NCBI RefSeq assembly: GCF_017813245.1
Contig: NZ_JAGIQL010000002.1
Span: 1-64,000 of the forward strand
Length of the DNA stretch: 64,000 bases
Origin: Streptomyces montanisoli
Lineage (GTDB): Bacteria; Actinomycetota; Actinomycetes; Streptomycetales; Streptomycetaceae
Reading direction: 5' to 3'
Both the position numbers and the translations under genes were made by a program. The notes below the pieces were generated by a model that was not told where the DNA came from, made no database searches, and worked only from the letters and a program-made list of their open reading frames with translations. Positions 17,037-25,169 of the stretch are shown piece after piece. The number at the start of each line of letters is the position of its first letter. Within the stretch, counting starts at the first letter, position 1.

Positions 17037-18071
17037 TCAGACCCGGACGCCGAACTCGAACGGCATGTCGCTGACGGGCTCGATCTTCACGTTCTGCCCC
17101 GTGCGGGGGGCGTGAAGGACCATGCCGTTGCCGGCGTAGAGGCCGATGTGATGCAGGTCGCCGTAGAACAGGACCAGGTCGCCGGGCTTGAGCTGGCTGC
17201 GCGTCAGGCGTGTGCCGGCTCCGGCCTGTGCTTGGGACGTGCGCGGTATGGAGACGCCCGCCTGCGCGTATGCCCATGAGGTGAGGCCGGAGCAGTCGAA
17301 GGAGTTCGGGCCGGTGGCCCCCCAGACGTACGGGGTGCCGATCTTCGACTTGGCTGCCGCGAGAGCGGCAGCCGCCCGCGAGGAGGCCGGTGGCGCGTTG
17401 CCCAGATCGGTTCTGCTGTTCGATCGGTCGGCGCGTGCTTGGCCGGCCTTGATCTTCGCCTTCTGGGCGGCGCTGAGGGAGTTGTAGAGCTCCTGGGCAG
17501 CCCTGAGTCTGGCCTGAACCTCTTGCTTCTTCTTCCCGAGCTGTTTGCGTGTCTTGTTCAGCTCGTCGAGTTTGACCGCTGCCTCGGCCCTCTGCTGCTC
17601 CAGAGTTCGCTTCTGCGCCGCGATCTGGCGGAGTGCGGCTGCCTGGTGGTCGCTCAGTCTGCCGAGCAGAGAGGCCTTCTCCAGGTAGTCGCCAGGACTG
17701 GAGGACAGCAAGAGCTGAACCGTCGGGTCGAGCCCGCCGCTTCGGTACTGGGCAGTGGCCAGGGAGCCGAGTTGCTCCCGCGATGTGTTGAGATCCCCCT
17801 GTTCGCGAGCCACCTGGTCCTGGAGGTCGGAGACCTGTTTCTGCAGTGTCTGCCGCTTCGCCTTGACGCCGTCGTAGTTCTCCGTGGCGATCTCAGCCTG
17901 CTCGAAGAGAGCGTCGACTTTCGCCTTGGCTGTCCTCGGGCTCCTCGGGCTCTCCTGCGAGGGATTCGCCTGCGCGGCGTGCGTGGTCAGCGCGACGGCC
18001 GCGGCGGCGGTTGTGGTCAGCACAGTCACGCGCGCACGACCAGGGGGCTTGGGGCGACGGTGCGTTGCCAT
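17037..18071 (-). CDS. NlpC/P60 peptidoglycan hydrolase with coiled coil (RipA-like)
   Basis: 344 residues. A signal peptide (~1-35, TTTAAAAVALTTHAAQA), a long coiled coil (~45-205) split by SLATAQYRSGGLDPTVQLLL, a linker, then an NlpC/P60 domain (~225-344). Catalytic residues are Cys260 (SFDCSGL), His308 (HHIGLYAG) and His320 (VLHAPRTG). It should cut D-Glu/meso-DAP or LL-DAP stem peptides during growth or division; the coiled coil usually restrains the enzyme. The gene is monocistronic, 172 nt past the end of the M56 gene, and its promoter has the BlaI-type operator. Confidence 0.92.
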   Translation of the reverse strand: MATHRRPKPPGRARVTVLTTTAAAAVALTTHAAQANPSQESPRSPRTAKAKVDALFEQAEIATENYDGVKAKRQTLQKQVSDLQDQVAREQGDLNTSREQLGSLATAQYRSGGLDPTVQLLLSSSPGDYLEKASLLGRLSDHQAAALRQIAAQKRTLEQQRAEAAVKLDELNKTRKQLGKKKQEVQARLRAAQELYNSLSAAQKAKIKAGQARADRSNSRTDLGNAPPASSRAAAALAAAKSKIGTPYVWGATGPNSFDCSGLTSWAYAQAGVSIPRTSQAQAGAGTRLTRSQLKPGDLVLFYGDLHHIGLYAGNGMVLHAPRTGQNVKIEPVSDMPFEFGVRV

Positions 18072-18178
18072 CCTGCGACTGTTCTCCTTCGCTAGGCCGC
18101 ACAGAACCGTCTCACTGCCCTGTCCAACGGGGCACGCGGACCGCAGCTCCAGTGCGTTGATCGTGTCGTCCCGTCACA

Positions 18179-18196
18179 ACTTAGTAGCTTCGTAGT
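18179..18196 (-). promoter_or_regulatory. CTAW-N5-TTMG operator, site 3 (NlpC/P60)
   Basis: ACTTAGTAGCTTCGTAGT, 108 nt upstream of the hydrolase start. It has the TTCGTAGT right half of site 2 exactly, with one change in the left half (CTTA instead of CTAA). Confidence 0.55.
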
Positions 18197-18242
18197 TTCA
18201 GTGGCAAGTCACGGTCGGACCAGCCGCGAACGGACGGCCGAA

Positions 18243-19154
18243 CTATCCGGCGCTCGGGGCGCAGGCGGCCAGGAGCGGCAGGAGAGGAACCGTGACAGCG
18301 ACGGCTGCGATCGACCCCGAAAACGCCGGATGCGGCTGGTGCTGCGGAGTCAGCAAGCGCCGCAGTCGCAGGAGCGCGTTGGGGCCACCGGCGGCGAACG
18401 CGCCTCGCGGCGTCTTCGCCGCCGCCATCTCGTACATGGCGGTGGCGAGTACATCACGAGAGTGGCACCGCAGGGCACGATCGTCCGCGATCATCTCGAG
18501 CAGCAGGCCGGTCTGCTCCCTGACATGGCGGGCGAGCGGCAGCCCGCGGAAGATCTTGGCGAATGCTTCCGCGGCAGCGAGGACGAGATGGTGGCGTCCC
18601 GCGATGTGCGCACGTTCGTGATCCAGGACCGCGTCCAGCTGATCGGCGGACAGCAGCTGCAGGGCCCCCTGACTGACGACGACCCGTGGACAGCGCCCCG
18701 GCAGGCAGTAGGCGGCAGGCAGGGCGTGCTCGATGATGGTGGCACGCAGGGTGGACGAGCGCCGGCCGACGAGATCCAGGACTGCCCGATGCCGGGAGCG
18801 GGCCTGATGGGCGCGCACGACCTCGCGCGAGAACACTCCGAGCAGCAGCACCGTCAGCGCTGCCGGTACAGCCACAGCCAGAAGATCCGCCGAAGTGGTG
18901 TGCGCATGGTCCGCGACGGCCGCCAGACCGCAGGTCTGCAGAAGACCGAGCACTCCGGCATGCTCATGCCCCGTGGGCTCGGCGAATTCGTACACCGCCA
19001 CGGACACAGCCACCACGAACGACATGGCAAGTGCCTGCCACGCGGCGACAGCCAGGACGGGAGCCCGGTGCGGCCAGCTACTGCGCAGCAGCAGCCGGGG
19101 GGCGAGGAAGCCGATAACACCGGCGTAGCCGATGAGCGCCGAGACGGCGTTCAT
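18243..19154 (-). CDS. M56 family membrane metalloprotease (BlaR1/MecR1-like), copy 1
   Basis: 303 residues. Helices near 1-25, 35-55, 70-110 and 280-300 surround a zinc site HERAH (179-183, in DAVLDHERAHIAGRHH). The C-terminal penicillin-sensing domain of BlaR1 is absent, as in most actinobacterial members. It would sense a membrane or envelope signal and destroy or inactivate its BlaI partner. Its ATG overlaps the blaI stop by four bases (ATGA), which ties it to that repressor. Two further M56 copies lie at 52.4 and 54.9 kb. Confidence 0.87.
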   Translation of the reverse strand: MNAVSALIGYAGVIGFLAPRLLLRSSWPHRAPVLAVAAWQALAMSFVVAVSVAVYEFAEPTGHEHAGVLGLLQTCGLAAVADHAHTTSADLLAVAVPAALTVLLLGVFSREVVRAHQARSRHRAVLDLVGRRSSTLRATIIEHALPAAYCLPGRCPRVVVSQGALQLLSADQLDAVLDHERAHIAGRHHLVLAAAEAFAKIFRGLPLARHVREQTGLLLEMIADDRALRCHSRDVLATAMYEMAAAKTPRGAFAAGGPNALLRLRRLLTPQHQPHPAFSGSIAAVAVTVPLLPLLAACAPSAG

Positions 19155-19519
19155 GGCCTGGTCCGCCGCCCTGCTGCTCGAAGGGCCTTGCGCAACGCGG
19201 CGACCTCGTCGTCCGGCATCTGCTCGACGAAGTGCGCCAAGGCCGCCGGGCGGTCTTCGCTCGTCCCGAGCGCGTCCTCCATCAGGGCCGCCGTGTATGC
19301 CTCACGGCTGCGGACGGGTGCGTACAGCCATGCACGCCCCTGCTTGTTGCGAAGCAGCCATCCTTTGTTGTAGAGGATGTTCGCCACGGTCATCACCGTG
19401 GTGTATGCGATCGGCCGCTGCCTGTTGATGTCGTCGACGACCTCCCTGACGGTGGCTGGGCGCTTCCATGTCCACAGACGGTCCATGATCTCCGCCTCAA
19501 GATCCCCCAAACGCCGCAT
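19151..19519 (-). CDS. BlaI/MecI/CopY family repressor, copy 1
   Basis: 122 residues from MRRLGDLEAE, after GGGAG. The winged-helix DNA-binding region (MDRLWTWKRPATVREVVDDI, then AYTTVMTVANILYNKGWL) is followed by a C-terminal dimerisation helix region (~85-115). BlaI proteins bind palindromes as dimers and are released by proteolysis triggered by the M56 partner, whose gene follows with an ATGA overlap. Because a weak copy of the CTAW-N5-TTMG operator lies 21 nt upstream, I infer this BlaI is the regulator of that operator family and controls itself. Confidence 0.88.
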   Translation of the reverse strand: MRRLGDLEAEIMDRLWTWKRPATVREVVDDINRQRPIAYTTVMTVANILYNKGWLLRNKQGRAWLYAPVRSREAYTAALMEDALGTSEDRPAALAHFVEQMPDDEVAALRKALRAAGRRTRP

Positions 19520-19539
19520 GCCTGCTCCCTGTCCGCCGC

Positions 19540-19557
19540 TGTACGCAGGCCCATAGT
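19540..19557 (-). promoter_or_regulatory. CTAW-N5-TTMG operator, site 4 (blaI copy 1), weak
   Basis: On the minus strand ACTATGGGCCTGCGTACA. It keeps CTAT at the left and TGCGTA at the right, aligning with ACTATCCTACTTCGTATG ahead of the site-2 protease. It is the poorest match of the set, as autoregulatory sites often are. Confidence 0.4.
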
Positions 19558-19774
19558 AGCCGGACGCTGCGGGTTCAGGCAGCGTCGTCGTTGCGGCATG
19601 GGTCACCTGCGGTGCCCGCGTCTGACCGATGTGTCCGGCACCGACCCTGGTCTTCGCCGACCACTGGTGCGGAGTGCGGCGTCTCGAGAGACGGAGACGG
19701 TTTCGACCACGCATACAGCCATCAGCCCCTCACCGCGGTCGGTGTGTCACGGACCGCGATCGCCCAGCGGGTCG

Positions 19775-20020
19775 CTACTTGGCGTCCAAGACGCCGGTCG
19801 CCCACAGTCCTGCAGCTCCCCCGGCGATCCCCGCCATCAGGTAGTAAGCAGAGTGGCCGCCCGGGAGGGCTTCAAGAGTGCTGAACTCCTCGATCCAGTT
19901 CAGCACCACCACGACAGCGCTGAGCCAGAACAGGGACCATCCAACGATCCGCACCGGCCGGGACTTGGTGTGGATCTTCGCGATCTTGAGCTGGGTGCTC
20001 TTGGCCTTGCCGTCGCTCAT
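19775..20020 (-). CDS. Small two-helix membrane protein downstream of lgt
   Basis: 81 residues with a Lys-rich cytoplasmic start (MSDGKAKSTQLKIAKIHTKS), then two hydrophobic segments (~24-42 and ~57-76). No known domain. The ATG overlaps the lgt stop (ATGA), so it is co-translated with lgt and may assist lipoprotein processing or simply share its control. Confidence 0.65.
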   Translation of the reverse strand: MSDGKAKSTQLKIAKIHTKSRPVRIVGWSLFWLSAVVVVLNWIEEFSTLEALPGGHSAYYLMAGIAGGAAGLWATGVLDAK

Positions 20021-20880
20021 GTGTGTACCTCTTCTCTTTGAGGGGCCGCCGTCTCCACGTGTGCTTCTGGCAGCCGTTCCACGCCCGGGTGCCGCCGAGC
20101 CGAGACCATGAGGCAGATCACCGCTCCGGTGAACACCAGGATCGAAGTCCAGTCATTGAGTCGCAGACCCCAGAAGTGATGGGCCTGATCAATCCGCAAG
20201 TACTCGATCCAGAAGCGGCCGGCGGTGTATGCCGCTACATAGAGGGCGAACGTCCGGCCATGGCCCAGAGCGAAGCGACGACCCGCCCAGATCACCAGCA
20301 GAGCCACTCCGATGTCCCAGAGGGACTCGTACAGGAACGTGGGGTGGTAAGTCGCCACGTCGAGGGACGCAGCCGGCCTGTGTGCCGGGTCGATCGTCAG
20401 CCCCCACGGCAGATGGGTGGGCCTTCCGTACAGTTCCTGGTTGAACCAGTTACCCCAGCGCCCGATCGCCTGGGCGAACGCCAAGCCAGGGGCGATGGCA
20501 TCGGTGAAAGCCGGGAGCGGCACACCGAGTCGTCGGCAGCCGATCCATGCGCCCAGGGCGCCGAACGCGACCGCTCCCCAGATGCCCAACCCACCCTGCC
20601 ACACATAGAGCGCGCGGATCGGGTCCCCATGTTCGCCGAAGTAGGCGTCCGGGCTGGTGACGACGTGATAGAGCCGACCGCCCACGATCCCGAACGGCAC
20701 TGCCCACACTGCGACGTCGCCGATGGTGTGCTTGCTGCCACCGCGCGATGTCCAGCGGCGGGTGCCGACCCATACGGCCACGAAGACACCGACGATGATG
20801 CAGAAGGCGTACGCCCTCAAGGGAATCGGACCCAGGTGGACGACGCCAGTCGGCGGGCTGGGCAGATACGCGAATTCCAT
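20017..20880 (-). CDS. lgt: Prolipoprotein diacylglyceryl transferase
   Basis: 287 residues, seven membrane segments. The Lgt signature is GRWGNWFNQELYGRP (~140-154); the catalytic-region motif HPTFLYESLWD is also present. Lgt transfers diacylglycerol from phosphatidylglycerol to the lipobox Cys of prelipoproteins. The window has at least three candidates (L,D-transpeptidase, TlpA-like protein, multicopper oxidase). No ribosome binding site is visible. A TATACT -10 box lies six bases from the ATG, so the mRNA may be leaderless. The BlaI-type operator sits directly upstream of that box. Being placed in an accessory island, it is probably an extra lgt. Confidence 0.93.
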   Translation of the reverse strand: MEFAYLPSPPTGVVHLGPIPLRAYAFCIIVGVFVAVWVGTRRWTSRGGSKHTIGDVAVWAVPFGIVGGRLYHVVTSPDAYFGEHGDPIRALYVWQGGLGIWGAVAFGALGAWIGCRRLGVPLPAFTDAIAPGLAFAQAIGRWGNWFNQELYGRPTHLPWGLTIDPAHRPAASLDVATYHPTFLYESLWDIGVALLVIWAGRRFALGHGRTFALYVAAYTAGRFWIEYLRIDQAHHFWGLRLNDWTSILVFTGAVICLMVSARRHPGVERLPEAHVETAAPQREEVHT

Positions 20881-20885
20881 GCGTG

Positions 20886-20891
20886 AAGTAT
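20886..20891 (-). promoter_or_regulatory. -10 box of lgt, probable leaderless promoter
   Basis: TATACT on the minus strand, separated from the lgt ATG by six bases (TCACGC). This places the transcription start at or next to the ATG. Confidence 0.55.
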
Positions 20892-20901
20892 AGACGAAAC
20901 C

Positions 20902-20918
20902 GCTAAGTAAATTAGTAA
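20902..20918 (-). promoter_or_regulatory. CTAW-N5-TTMG operator, site 5 (lgt)
   Basis: On the minus strand TACTAATTTACTTAGCG, a perfect CTAA-N5-TTAG dyad just upstream of the lgt -10 box. The same 17 bases recur exactly at 46697-46713, ahead of the CxxC membrane gene. Confidence 0.75.
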
Positions 20919-21072
20919 TTCAGCGCATGCCATCTTGACAACGCAACCACCCGCCGGACAGCGGCCCGACGAGGCAGCCCAGCCGCCCGCGCCGGTGAAG
21001 CCGTCGACCGAGCGCCGCCCGCCGGGGGGACGGGTGAGACGCTCAGCCGACGACAGATCGCTACCGTATTGC

Positions 21073-21087
21073 ACTAAGGTATTTAGT
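21073..21087. promoter_or_regulatory. CTAW-N5-TTMG operator, site 6 (upstream of lgt)
   Basis: ACTAAGGTATTTAGT, a perfect ACTAA-N5-TTAGT dyad, ~190 nt upstream of lgt and ~90 nt past the stop of the multicopper oxidase. It may be a second, distal operator for lgt. Confidence 0.65.
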
Positions 21088-21176
21088 ACAACGCGGCGGG
21101 ACGTTGCAGGAACTACCGCTGCGCGCAACGGAGCCGGACGGGCGCGAAGACGGTCCCTTGAGCCTCGCCAGCACTG

Positions 21177-22796
21177 TTACGCCTCGTAGGCAACCAGCCC
21201 CATCATCCCGCTCTCGCCGTGGTAGACGTTGTGGCAGTGCATCAGCCATCGGCCCGGGTTGTCCGCATCGAAGTCGCAGGTCACGGTTTTCCGTGGCAGA
21301 ACGATCGTGGTGTCCTTGCGTGGCCCTGAACTACCCACCTGGTAGGTGTGACCGTGCAGGTGCATGGGATGCCACATGTCCGTTCCGTTCACGAACTGCA
21401 GGCGGACCCGTTGACCGCTTTGCACCAGGAAGGCGTTGGCGGCCGCCTTGTTGATATCGAAGCGCTTGCCGTTGATCGCCCAGTCGTACTTCCCCATGCT
21501 TCCCGTCAGCTCGACACGATGCGTGACGTCGGGTTTCCGCGCCTTCAGCCGGACGCTGTCCGCCGCCCGCAGATCGGTGGAGGCCAGGATGCGGCCGTTG
21601 AGCTCCCTGGGTCGCGCCGTGGGAGACGGCGTCCGGCCCGAGCCGGTGCGTACCAGCGCCATTCCGGAGGCGTTCTTCCCCTCCGCCAGCGAAACCAGCG
21701 GGAACACGCCATCCTTCAGGGTGACCAGCGCGTCGTACCGCTCCCCAGGAGCGATGAGCAGCGCGTCGACCTGCTCGTGCTCGACCGGATAGCCGTCGGT
21801 GTGCGTGATCGTCAGCCGATGCCCGCCGAGTGCGACCCGGAACGCGGTGTCGCCACCGGCATTGATGATCCGCAGCCGCACCTTCTGGTTCCGCTTGCCC
21901 CGGTAGGACACCGGGTCGGTTGGTGTGCGGCCGTTGACGAGGTAGTACGGGTACTTCACGTCACCGGCGTCACCGCCCAGCAGCTTGCTGGTGGCTCCCA
22001 TGAGCATGAAGGGGTTGCCGTCCATGCCGGGCATCCGCGAGGACATGGACGGGGAAGGCGACGCGGAGCCCATGTCCATGCCGCCCATGCCGCCCTGGTC
22101 CATGCCCTCCATGCCGTCCATGCTGCCGGAGGGGGAAGGGGAGCCGCTGCCTCCCATGCCCTTCTGCAGAGCGGCGAGCGCCTGGGCGGGAGTGCCGGTG
22201 ACTCCGTCGAGCCAGTCGTCCAGTACGACGACCCACTCGTCGTCGTACTTGAGCGGTTCGTGCGGGTCCTCCACGATAAGCGGCCCGTACAGGCCCCGAT
22301 CGAGTTGCACGCCGACGTGCGGGTGGTGCCAGTACGTGCCGGGCTCGTCCGCGACGAAGCGGTAGGTGAAGGACGCACCGGGCGCCACCGCCCGCTGGGT
22401 GATCGGTGGCACGCCGTCCATGTTGTTGCGCAGGGCGACGCCGTGCCAGTGGATCGAGGTCTTCTCCGGGAGGTGGTTGGCGAGGTGGGCGACGAGCGTG
22501 TCACCGGCGGTGAGCCGGATCTCCTTACCCGGAAGCTCTCCGTCGTAGCTCCAGGTCTGGACCGTCTTGCCGCCGAGGTCGACGGTGCCGGCCGTGGCGG
22601 TGCGCCGCACCGTGCGTTCCTTACCGGTGCCGGTCCGCTTGTCAGCGGCGGCGGCCACCGCCGAACCCGACGGGCTCACCAGTTCGGGCTTCCCGCCCTG
22701 GCTGCCCGGTTTCTTACCGCTGCAGGCGGCGAGCAGGCCTGCTCCCGCCGTACCCGCTCCGGCCAGCAGCACGGAGCGTCGGTTGATCGCGTTCAT
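21177..22796 (-). CDS. Exported three-domain multicopper oxidase (CueO-like) lipoprotein
   Basis: 539 residues from MNAINRRSVL. A twin-Arg-like/lipoprotein signal ends LLAAC with Cys25 as the lipid site. Copper ligands are HWHG (116-119), HHPHVG (157-162), HPMHLHGH (476-483) and HCHNVYHGESGM (520-531), giving the full T1/T2/T3 set. A Met/Gly-rich insert (~225-275, with GMDQGGMGGMDMGS) recalls the Cu(I)-binding segment of CueO. It probably oxidises toxic Cu(I) outside the membrane. The DUF6153-like gene upstream has a CsoR-type box, so copper induction is expected for both. A CotA or bilirubin-oxidase-like use is less likely given the Met-rich insert. Confidence 0.92.
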   Translation of the reverse strand: MNAINRRSVLLAGAGTAGAGLLAACSGKKPGSQGGKPELVSPSGSAVAAAADKRTGTGKERTVRRTATAGTVDLGGKTVQTWSYDGELPGKEIRLTAGDTLVAHLANHLPEKTSIHWHGVALRNNMDGVPPITQRAVAPGASFTYRFVADEPGTYWHHPHVGVQLDRGLYGPLIVEDPHEPLKYDDEWVVVLDDWLDGVTGTPAQALAALQKGMGGSGSPSPSGSMDGMEGMDQGGMGGMDMGSASPSPSMSSRMPGMDGNPFMLMGATSKLLGGDAGDVKYPYYLVNGRTPTDPVSYRGKRNQKVRLRIINAGGDTAFRVALGGHRLTITHTDGYPVEHEQVDALLIAPGERYDALVTLKDGVFPLVSLAEGKNASGMALVRTGSGRTPSPTARPRELNGRILASTDLRAADSVRLKARKPDVTHRVELTGSMGKYDWAINGKRFDINKAAANAFLVQSGQRVRLQFVNGTDMWHPMHLHGHTYQVGSSGPRKDTTIVLPRKTVTCDFDADNPGRWLMHCHNVYHGESGMMGLVAYEA

Positions 22797-22882
22797 GGAT
22801 TCGTGTCCTCTGTGTGCGCGGCGCATCACGCCGTGTGGCAGGGCCATCGCAGCCCAAGGTGACCGTGGGGGTGAGGCCCGGC

Positions 22883-23329
22883 CTAAGTGCGCAGAACAGA
22901 GAGGACGAAGAGATCGGGCGGCGAACGCTCACCGACGAAGGAGGCGGGCGGGGCAGCTGGCTGTGCGACCGCTCGAAGGTGCTGCCCGCGCCCGAGGAGC
23001 GGCGGTGGCGCGAGGTGCTGACCGGCCCGGATGTCATACGAGGAGCAGTGGCCCATGCCGCCCGCCGGATGCCCCGCGTCCGACGGCGCGCACGATGCGG
23101 TGGGGTCCGTCTCGTGGTGGGAGTAGTGGGAGTGATCGTCCGGGGTATGCGTCGCCGGCTCAGCAGTCACTGAGGCGACGACGCCGTGGTGCATCGCGGA
23201 CGTCATCGACGGGCTGGCAAGACTGTGATGTGCGACCACCGCGACGAGCAGCCACAGCAGGGCCAGCAGTGCCGCGGGCCGCCGGAGCGCGGCAGTGCGA
23301 GGCGCGTCGCCTCCCGCCGCTCCCCGCAT
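22883..23329 (-). CDS. DUF6153-like membrane protein, His-rich
   Basis: 148 residues from MRGAAGGDAP. One hydrophobic segment (~20-36, AALLALLWLLVAVVA), a His/Asp/Ser-rich region (~55-80, HTPDDHSHYSHHETDPTASC), GMGHCSSYD, and a C-terminus ending LFVLSVLRT. This matches the layout I associate with DUF6153, a Streptomyces family of unknown function. The His and Met content and the following copper oxidase suggest copper binding outside the membrane. A CsoR-type box lies ~47 nt upstream; the oxidase follows 86 nt downstream, so they are probably one transcript. Confidence 0.72.
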   Translation of the reverse strand: MRGAAGGDAPRTAALRRPAALLALLWLLVAVVAHHSLASPSMTSAMHHGVVASVTAEPATHTPDDHSHYSHHETDPTASCAPSDAGHPAGGMGHCSSYDIRAGQHLAPPPLLGRGQHLRAVAQPAAPPASFVGERSPPDLFVLSVLRT

Positions 23330-23375
23330 GTCGGTCCCGCCTTCCTGTCGCACTGCTCTCTCGTCGTCGATCAGG

Positions 23376-23393
23376 ATACCCGCCGGGGGTGTA
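23376..23393 (-). promoter_or_regulatory. CsoR-type copper box (DUF6153 / multicopper oxidase)
   Basis: ATACCCGCCGGGGGTGTA resembles the TACCCC...GGGGTA pseudo-palindrome of CsoR/RicR operators, with two imperfect positions. It lies 47-64 nt upstream of the DUF6153-like start. Confidence 0.7.
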
Positions 23394-23512
23394 ACCACGC
23401 GGGCCCGATGCCAGAACGAGGGCACCTGAGCGCGTGGAGTCCGGGGTGACTGCGAGTAGGCACTCGAAACCGGGTGAGCGGAGCTTCCCCTACGTGAGGT
23501 CGTGTCGTGCCG

Positions 23513-24280
23513 TTAGAGCGGTAGCTGGAAACCGGTGATGGTTCCTTGCAGGCGGGAGATGAGGTCGGTCCACAGGCCGGTGATCTGCAGGATGCCAAGA
23601 AGGACGAGAAATACGCCGCCGGCGCGGGTGAGTGTTCTCGCATGGCGGCGCGCGAACCCGAAGCGGCGGACCGCGCCGTCGACGGAAAGCGCGGCGATCA
23701 GGAAGGGCAACCCGAGCCCCAGGCTGTATGTGAGGGAGAGCGCCGCTCCCCGGCTCGCGCTGGCGCTGGTGGCGGACAGCGAAAGCACGGCGGCAAGGGT
23801 AGGGCCGATGCAGGGCGTCCAGCCGATCCCGAACAGCGCACCCAGCAGTGGGGCTCCGGCCAGGCCCGCACGAGGACGCCAGCGCGGCCGGAACGTTCCA
23901 CCGAGTAGGGGGACGCGCCACAGCAGGCCGGAGAAACTGAGACCCAGCAGTACGGTCAGAGAGCCGAGAACGATCGCGATGGGCCGCTGCTGCCGCACCA
24001 GGAGTGCGCCCATCCCCCCGAAGGCTGCTCCGTAGCTCGCGAACACTGCGCCGAAACCCGCTGTGAACAGCACGCTGCCGGCCAGAACGCGGCCGCGCGA
24101 ACCTGTCCGCTCGTTCCCGTCCGTTCCGCTGAGACCCGCCGCGTACGAGAGATAGGCGGGGGCCAGCGGCAGACAGCATGGGGAGAAGAACGAGAGCGCT
24201 CCTGCTGCCAGGGCCAAGAGGAGCGCCAGTAGCAGTGGACCGGAGCCCACGGTGTTCGCGATCGCGCCGGCCAGTATCAC
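23513..24280 (-). CDS. ccdA: CcdA/DsbD-like thiol-disulfide transport protein
   Basis: 255 residues from a GTG overlapping the TlpA stop (GTGA). Six membrane segments. The paired cysteines are in [18 protein letters not shown] (Cys35, Cys36) and [14 protein letters not shown] (~residue 165). CcdA carries electrons from cytoplasmic thioredoxin across the membrane to an extracytoplasmic thioredoxin-like partner, here the TlpA-like protein encoded just upstream. That partner would keep apocytochrome c cysteines reduced for ResB/CcsB. The BlaI-type operator ahead of the operon (25090) links it to the other assembly genes. Confidence 0.92.
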   Translation of the reverse strand: MILAGAIANTVGSGPLLLALLLALAAGALSFFSPCCLPLAPAYLSYAAGLSGTDGNERTGSRGRVLAGSVLFTAGFGAVFASYGAAFGGMGALLVRQQRPIAIVLGSLTVLLGLSFSGLLWRVPLLGGTFRPRWRPRAGLAGAPLLGALFGIGWTPCIGPTLAAVLSLSATSASASRGAALSLTYSLGLGLPFLIAALSVDGAVRRFGFARRHARTLTRAGGVFLVLLGILQITGLWTDLISRLQGTITGFQLPL

Positions 24281-24897
24281 TTGCCTGTCCCTTTCGGCTT
24301 TCCCTCGTTGGCTGCGGCCGTCACCACGGAACGCAGCGTGGTGTAGTTGACTCCCCCGACGATGCTGGCCGCGACCCGTCCGTGGCGGTCGATGACCGCG
24401 GTGCTCGGCACCGCGCTGATGGGGATGATGCCGTTGAAGTGGGCGACCAGACGCCCGTCCTGGTCGGCGAAGCTGGGATAGCGGATCTTGTACGTGGCTT
24501 CGAAGGCGCGCCCGGCCGGATTGTTGTCGCGGGTGTCGATGCCGGCGAACTCCACCCCGAGTTTCCGTGTCTCCTGCGCTATACGGTGCAGGCCAGGGGC
24601 CTCGGCGCGGCAGGGGGCGCACCAGGAGCCCCATACGTTGATCACTATGACGCGCCCGCGCCAGTCGGCCGTGTCGAGCCGCTTGCCGGTGATGGTCGTC
24701 CCACTGAGCGTGGGGGCCGACGGACGTTTGCCCACGGGGTACTTGGTGACCGCCGCCGATCCAGGATCGGCGGCGGCGCCCTTGGTGCCTGACCCGCCGC
24801 CTGCATCCGTCGTGCCGGTACCGCAGCCGGCGAGCAGCAGCGCGCCGACTCCCACGCCGAGAGCGCTCCGCCGGACCAGCGTCTTGCGGCTACTCAC
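24277..24897 (-). CDS. TlpA/ResA-like thioredoxin lipoprotein
   Basis: 206 residues from GTG 24897. Lipoprotein signal with LLLAGC (Cys25), then a thioredoxin fold (~55-200) with active site [11 protein letters not shown] (Cys93, Cys96) and the cis-Pro region [10 protein letters not shown]. The acidic or aromatic surroundings resemble ResA/TlpA reductants of cytochrome c maturation. The gene is flanked by 4-nt overlaps on both sides (a 49-residue protein before, ccdA after), so it is the middle gene of a tight operon. It would be lipidated by Lgt and re-reduced by CcdA. Confidence 0.92.
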   Translation of the reverse strand: MSSRKTLVRRSALGVGVGALLLAGCGTGTTDAGGGSGTKGAAADPGSAAVTKYPVGKRPSAPTLSGTTITGKRLDTADWRGRVIVINVWGSWCAPCRAEAPGLHRIAQETRKLGVEFAGIDTRDNNPAGRAFEATYKIRYPSFADQDGRLVAHFNGIIPISAVPSTAVIDRHGRVAASIVGGVNYTTLRSVVTAAANEGKPKGTGK

Positions 24898-25043
24898 TGG
24901 CGGCGGAATGACATGACGGTGGCGGCGGTACCGCCTGCGAGCAGCGCCCGCCGGCACGTGTGGGCCGGCGCCGCCGCGGCGTTCTCGAACGGGCTGCCCA
25001 TCACCGGCACGGCAGGCTTCGCCTTCTCTGCCTTCACGGACAC
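24894..25043 (-). CDS. 49-residue protein at the head of the TlpA-CcdA operon
   Basis: GTG 25043 after GAGAGG, 49 codons (MSVKAEKAKPAVPVMGSPFE and on to [10 protein letters not shown]). Its stop overlaps the TlpA start (GTGA), the same tight packing as the rest of the operon, and it begins 47 nt after the operator. It has HTCRRALLAGGTAATV, reminiscent of a short twin-Arg or membrane-entry segment, but no known domain. It could be a small partner protein or a leader that couples translation. Confidence 0.5.
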   Translation of the reverse strand: MSVKAEKAKPAVPVMGSPFENAAAAPAHTCRRALLAGGTAATVMSFRRQ

Positions 25044-25089
25044 GGCCTCTCACTTCCTTACGGGGACCCTGACGAAGCAACACGATACT

Positions 25090-25104
25090 GCTAAGTGATT
25101 TAGC
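25090..25104 (-). promoter_or_regulatory. CTAW-N5-TTMG operator, site 7 (TlpA/CcdA operon)
   Basis: GCTAAGTGATTTAGC, a perfect GCTAA-N5-TTAGC dyad 47-61 nt upstream of the first gene of the operon. It lies in the 126-nt gap after the DUF1015 gene. Confidence 0.75.
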
Positions 25105-25169
25105 AGATGTGTGGGGGATGCGTTCACCGCCGCGTTCTCGGGTGCCGGCTCCGGGAGTCGGCCGGTCGG

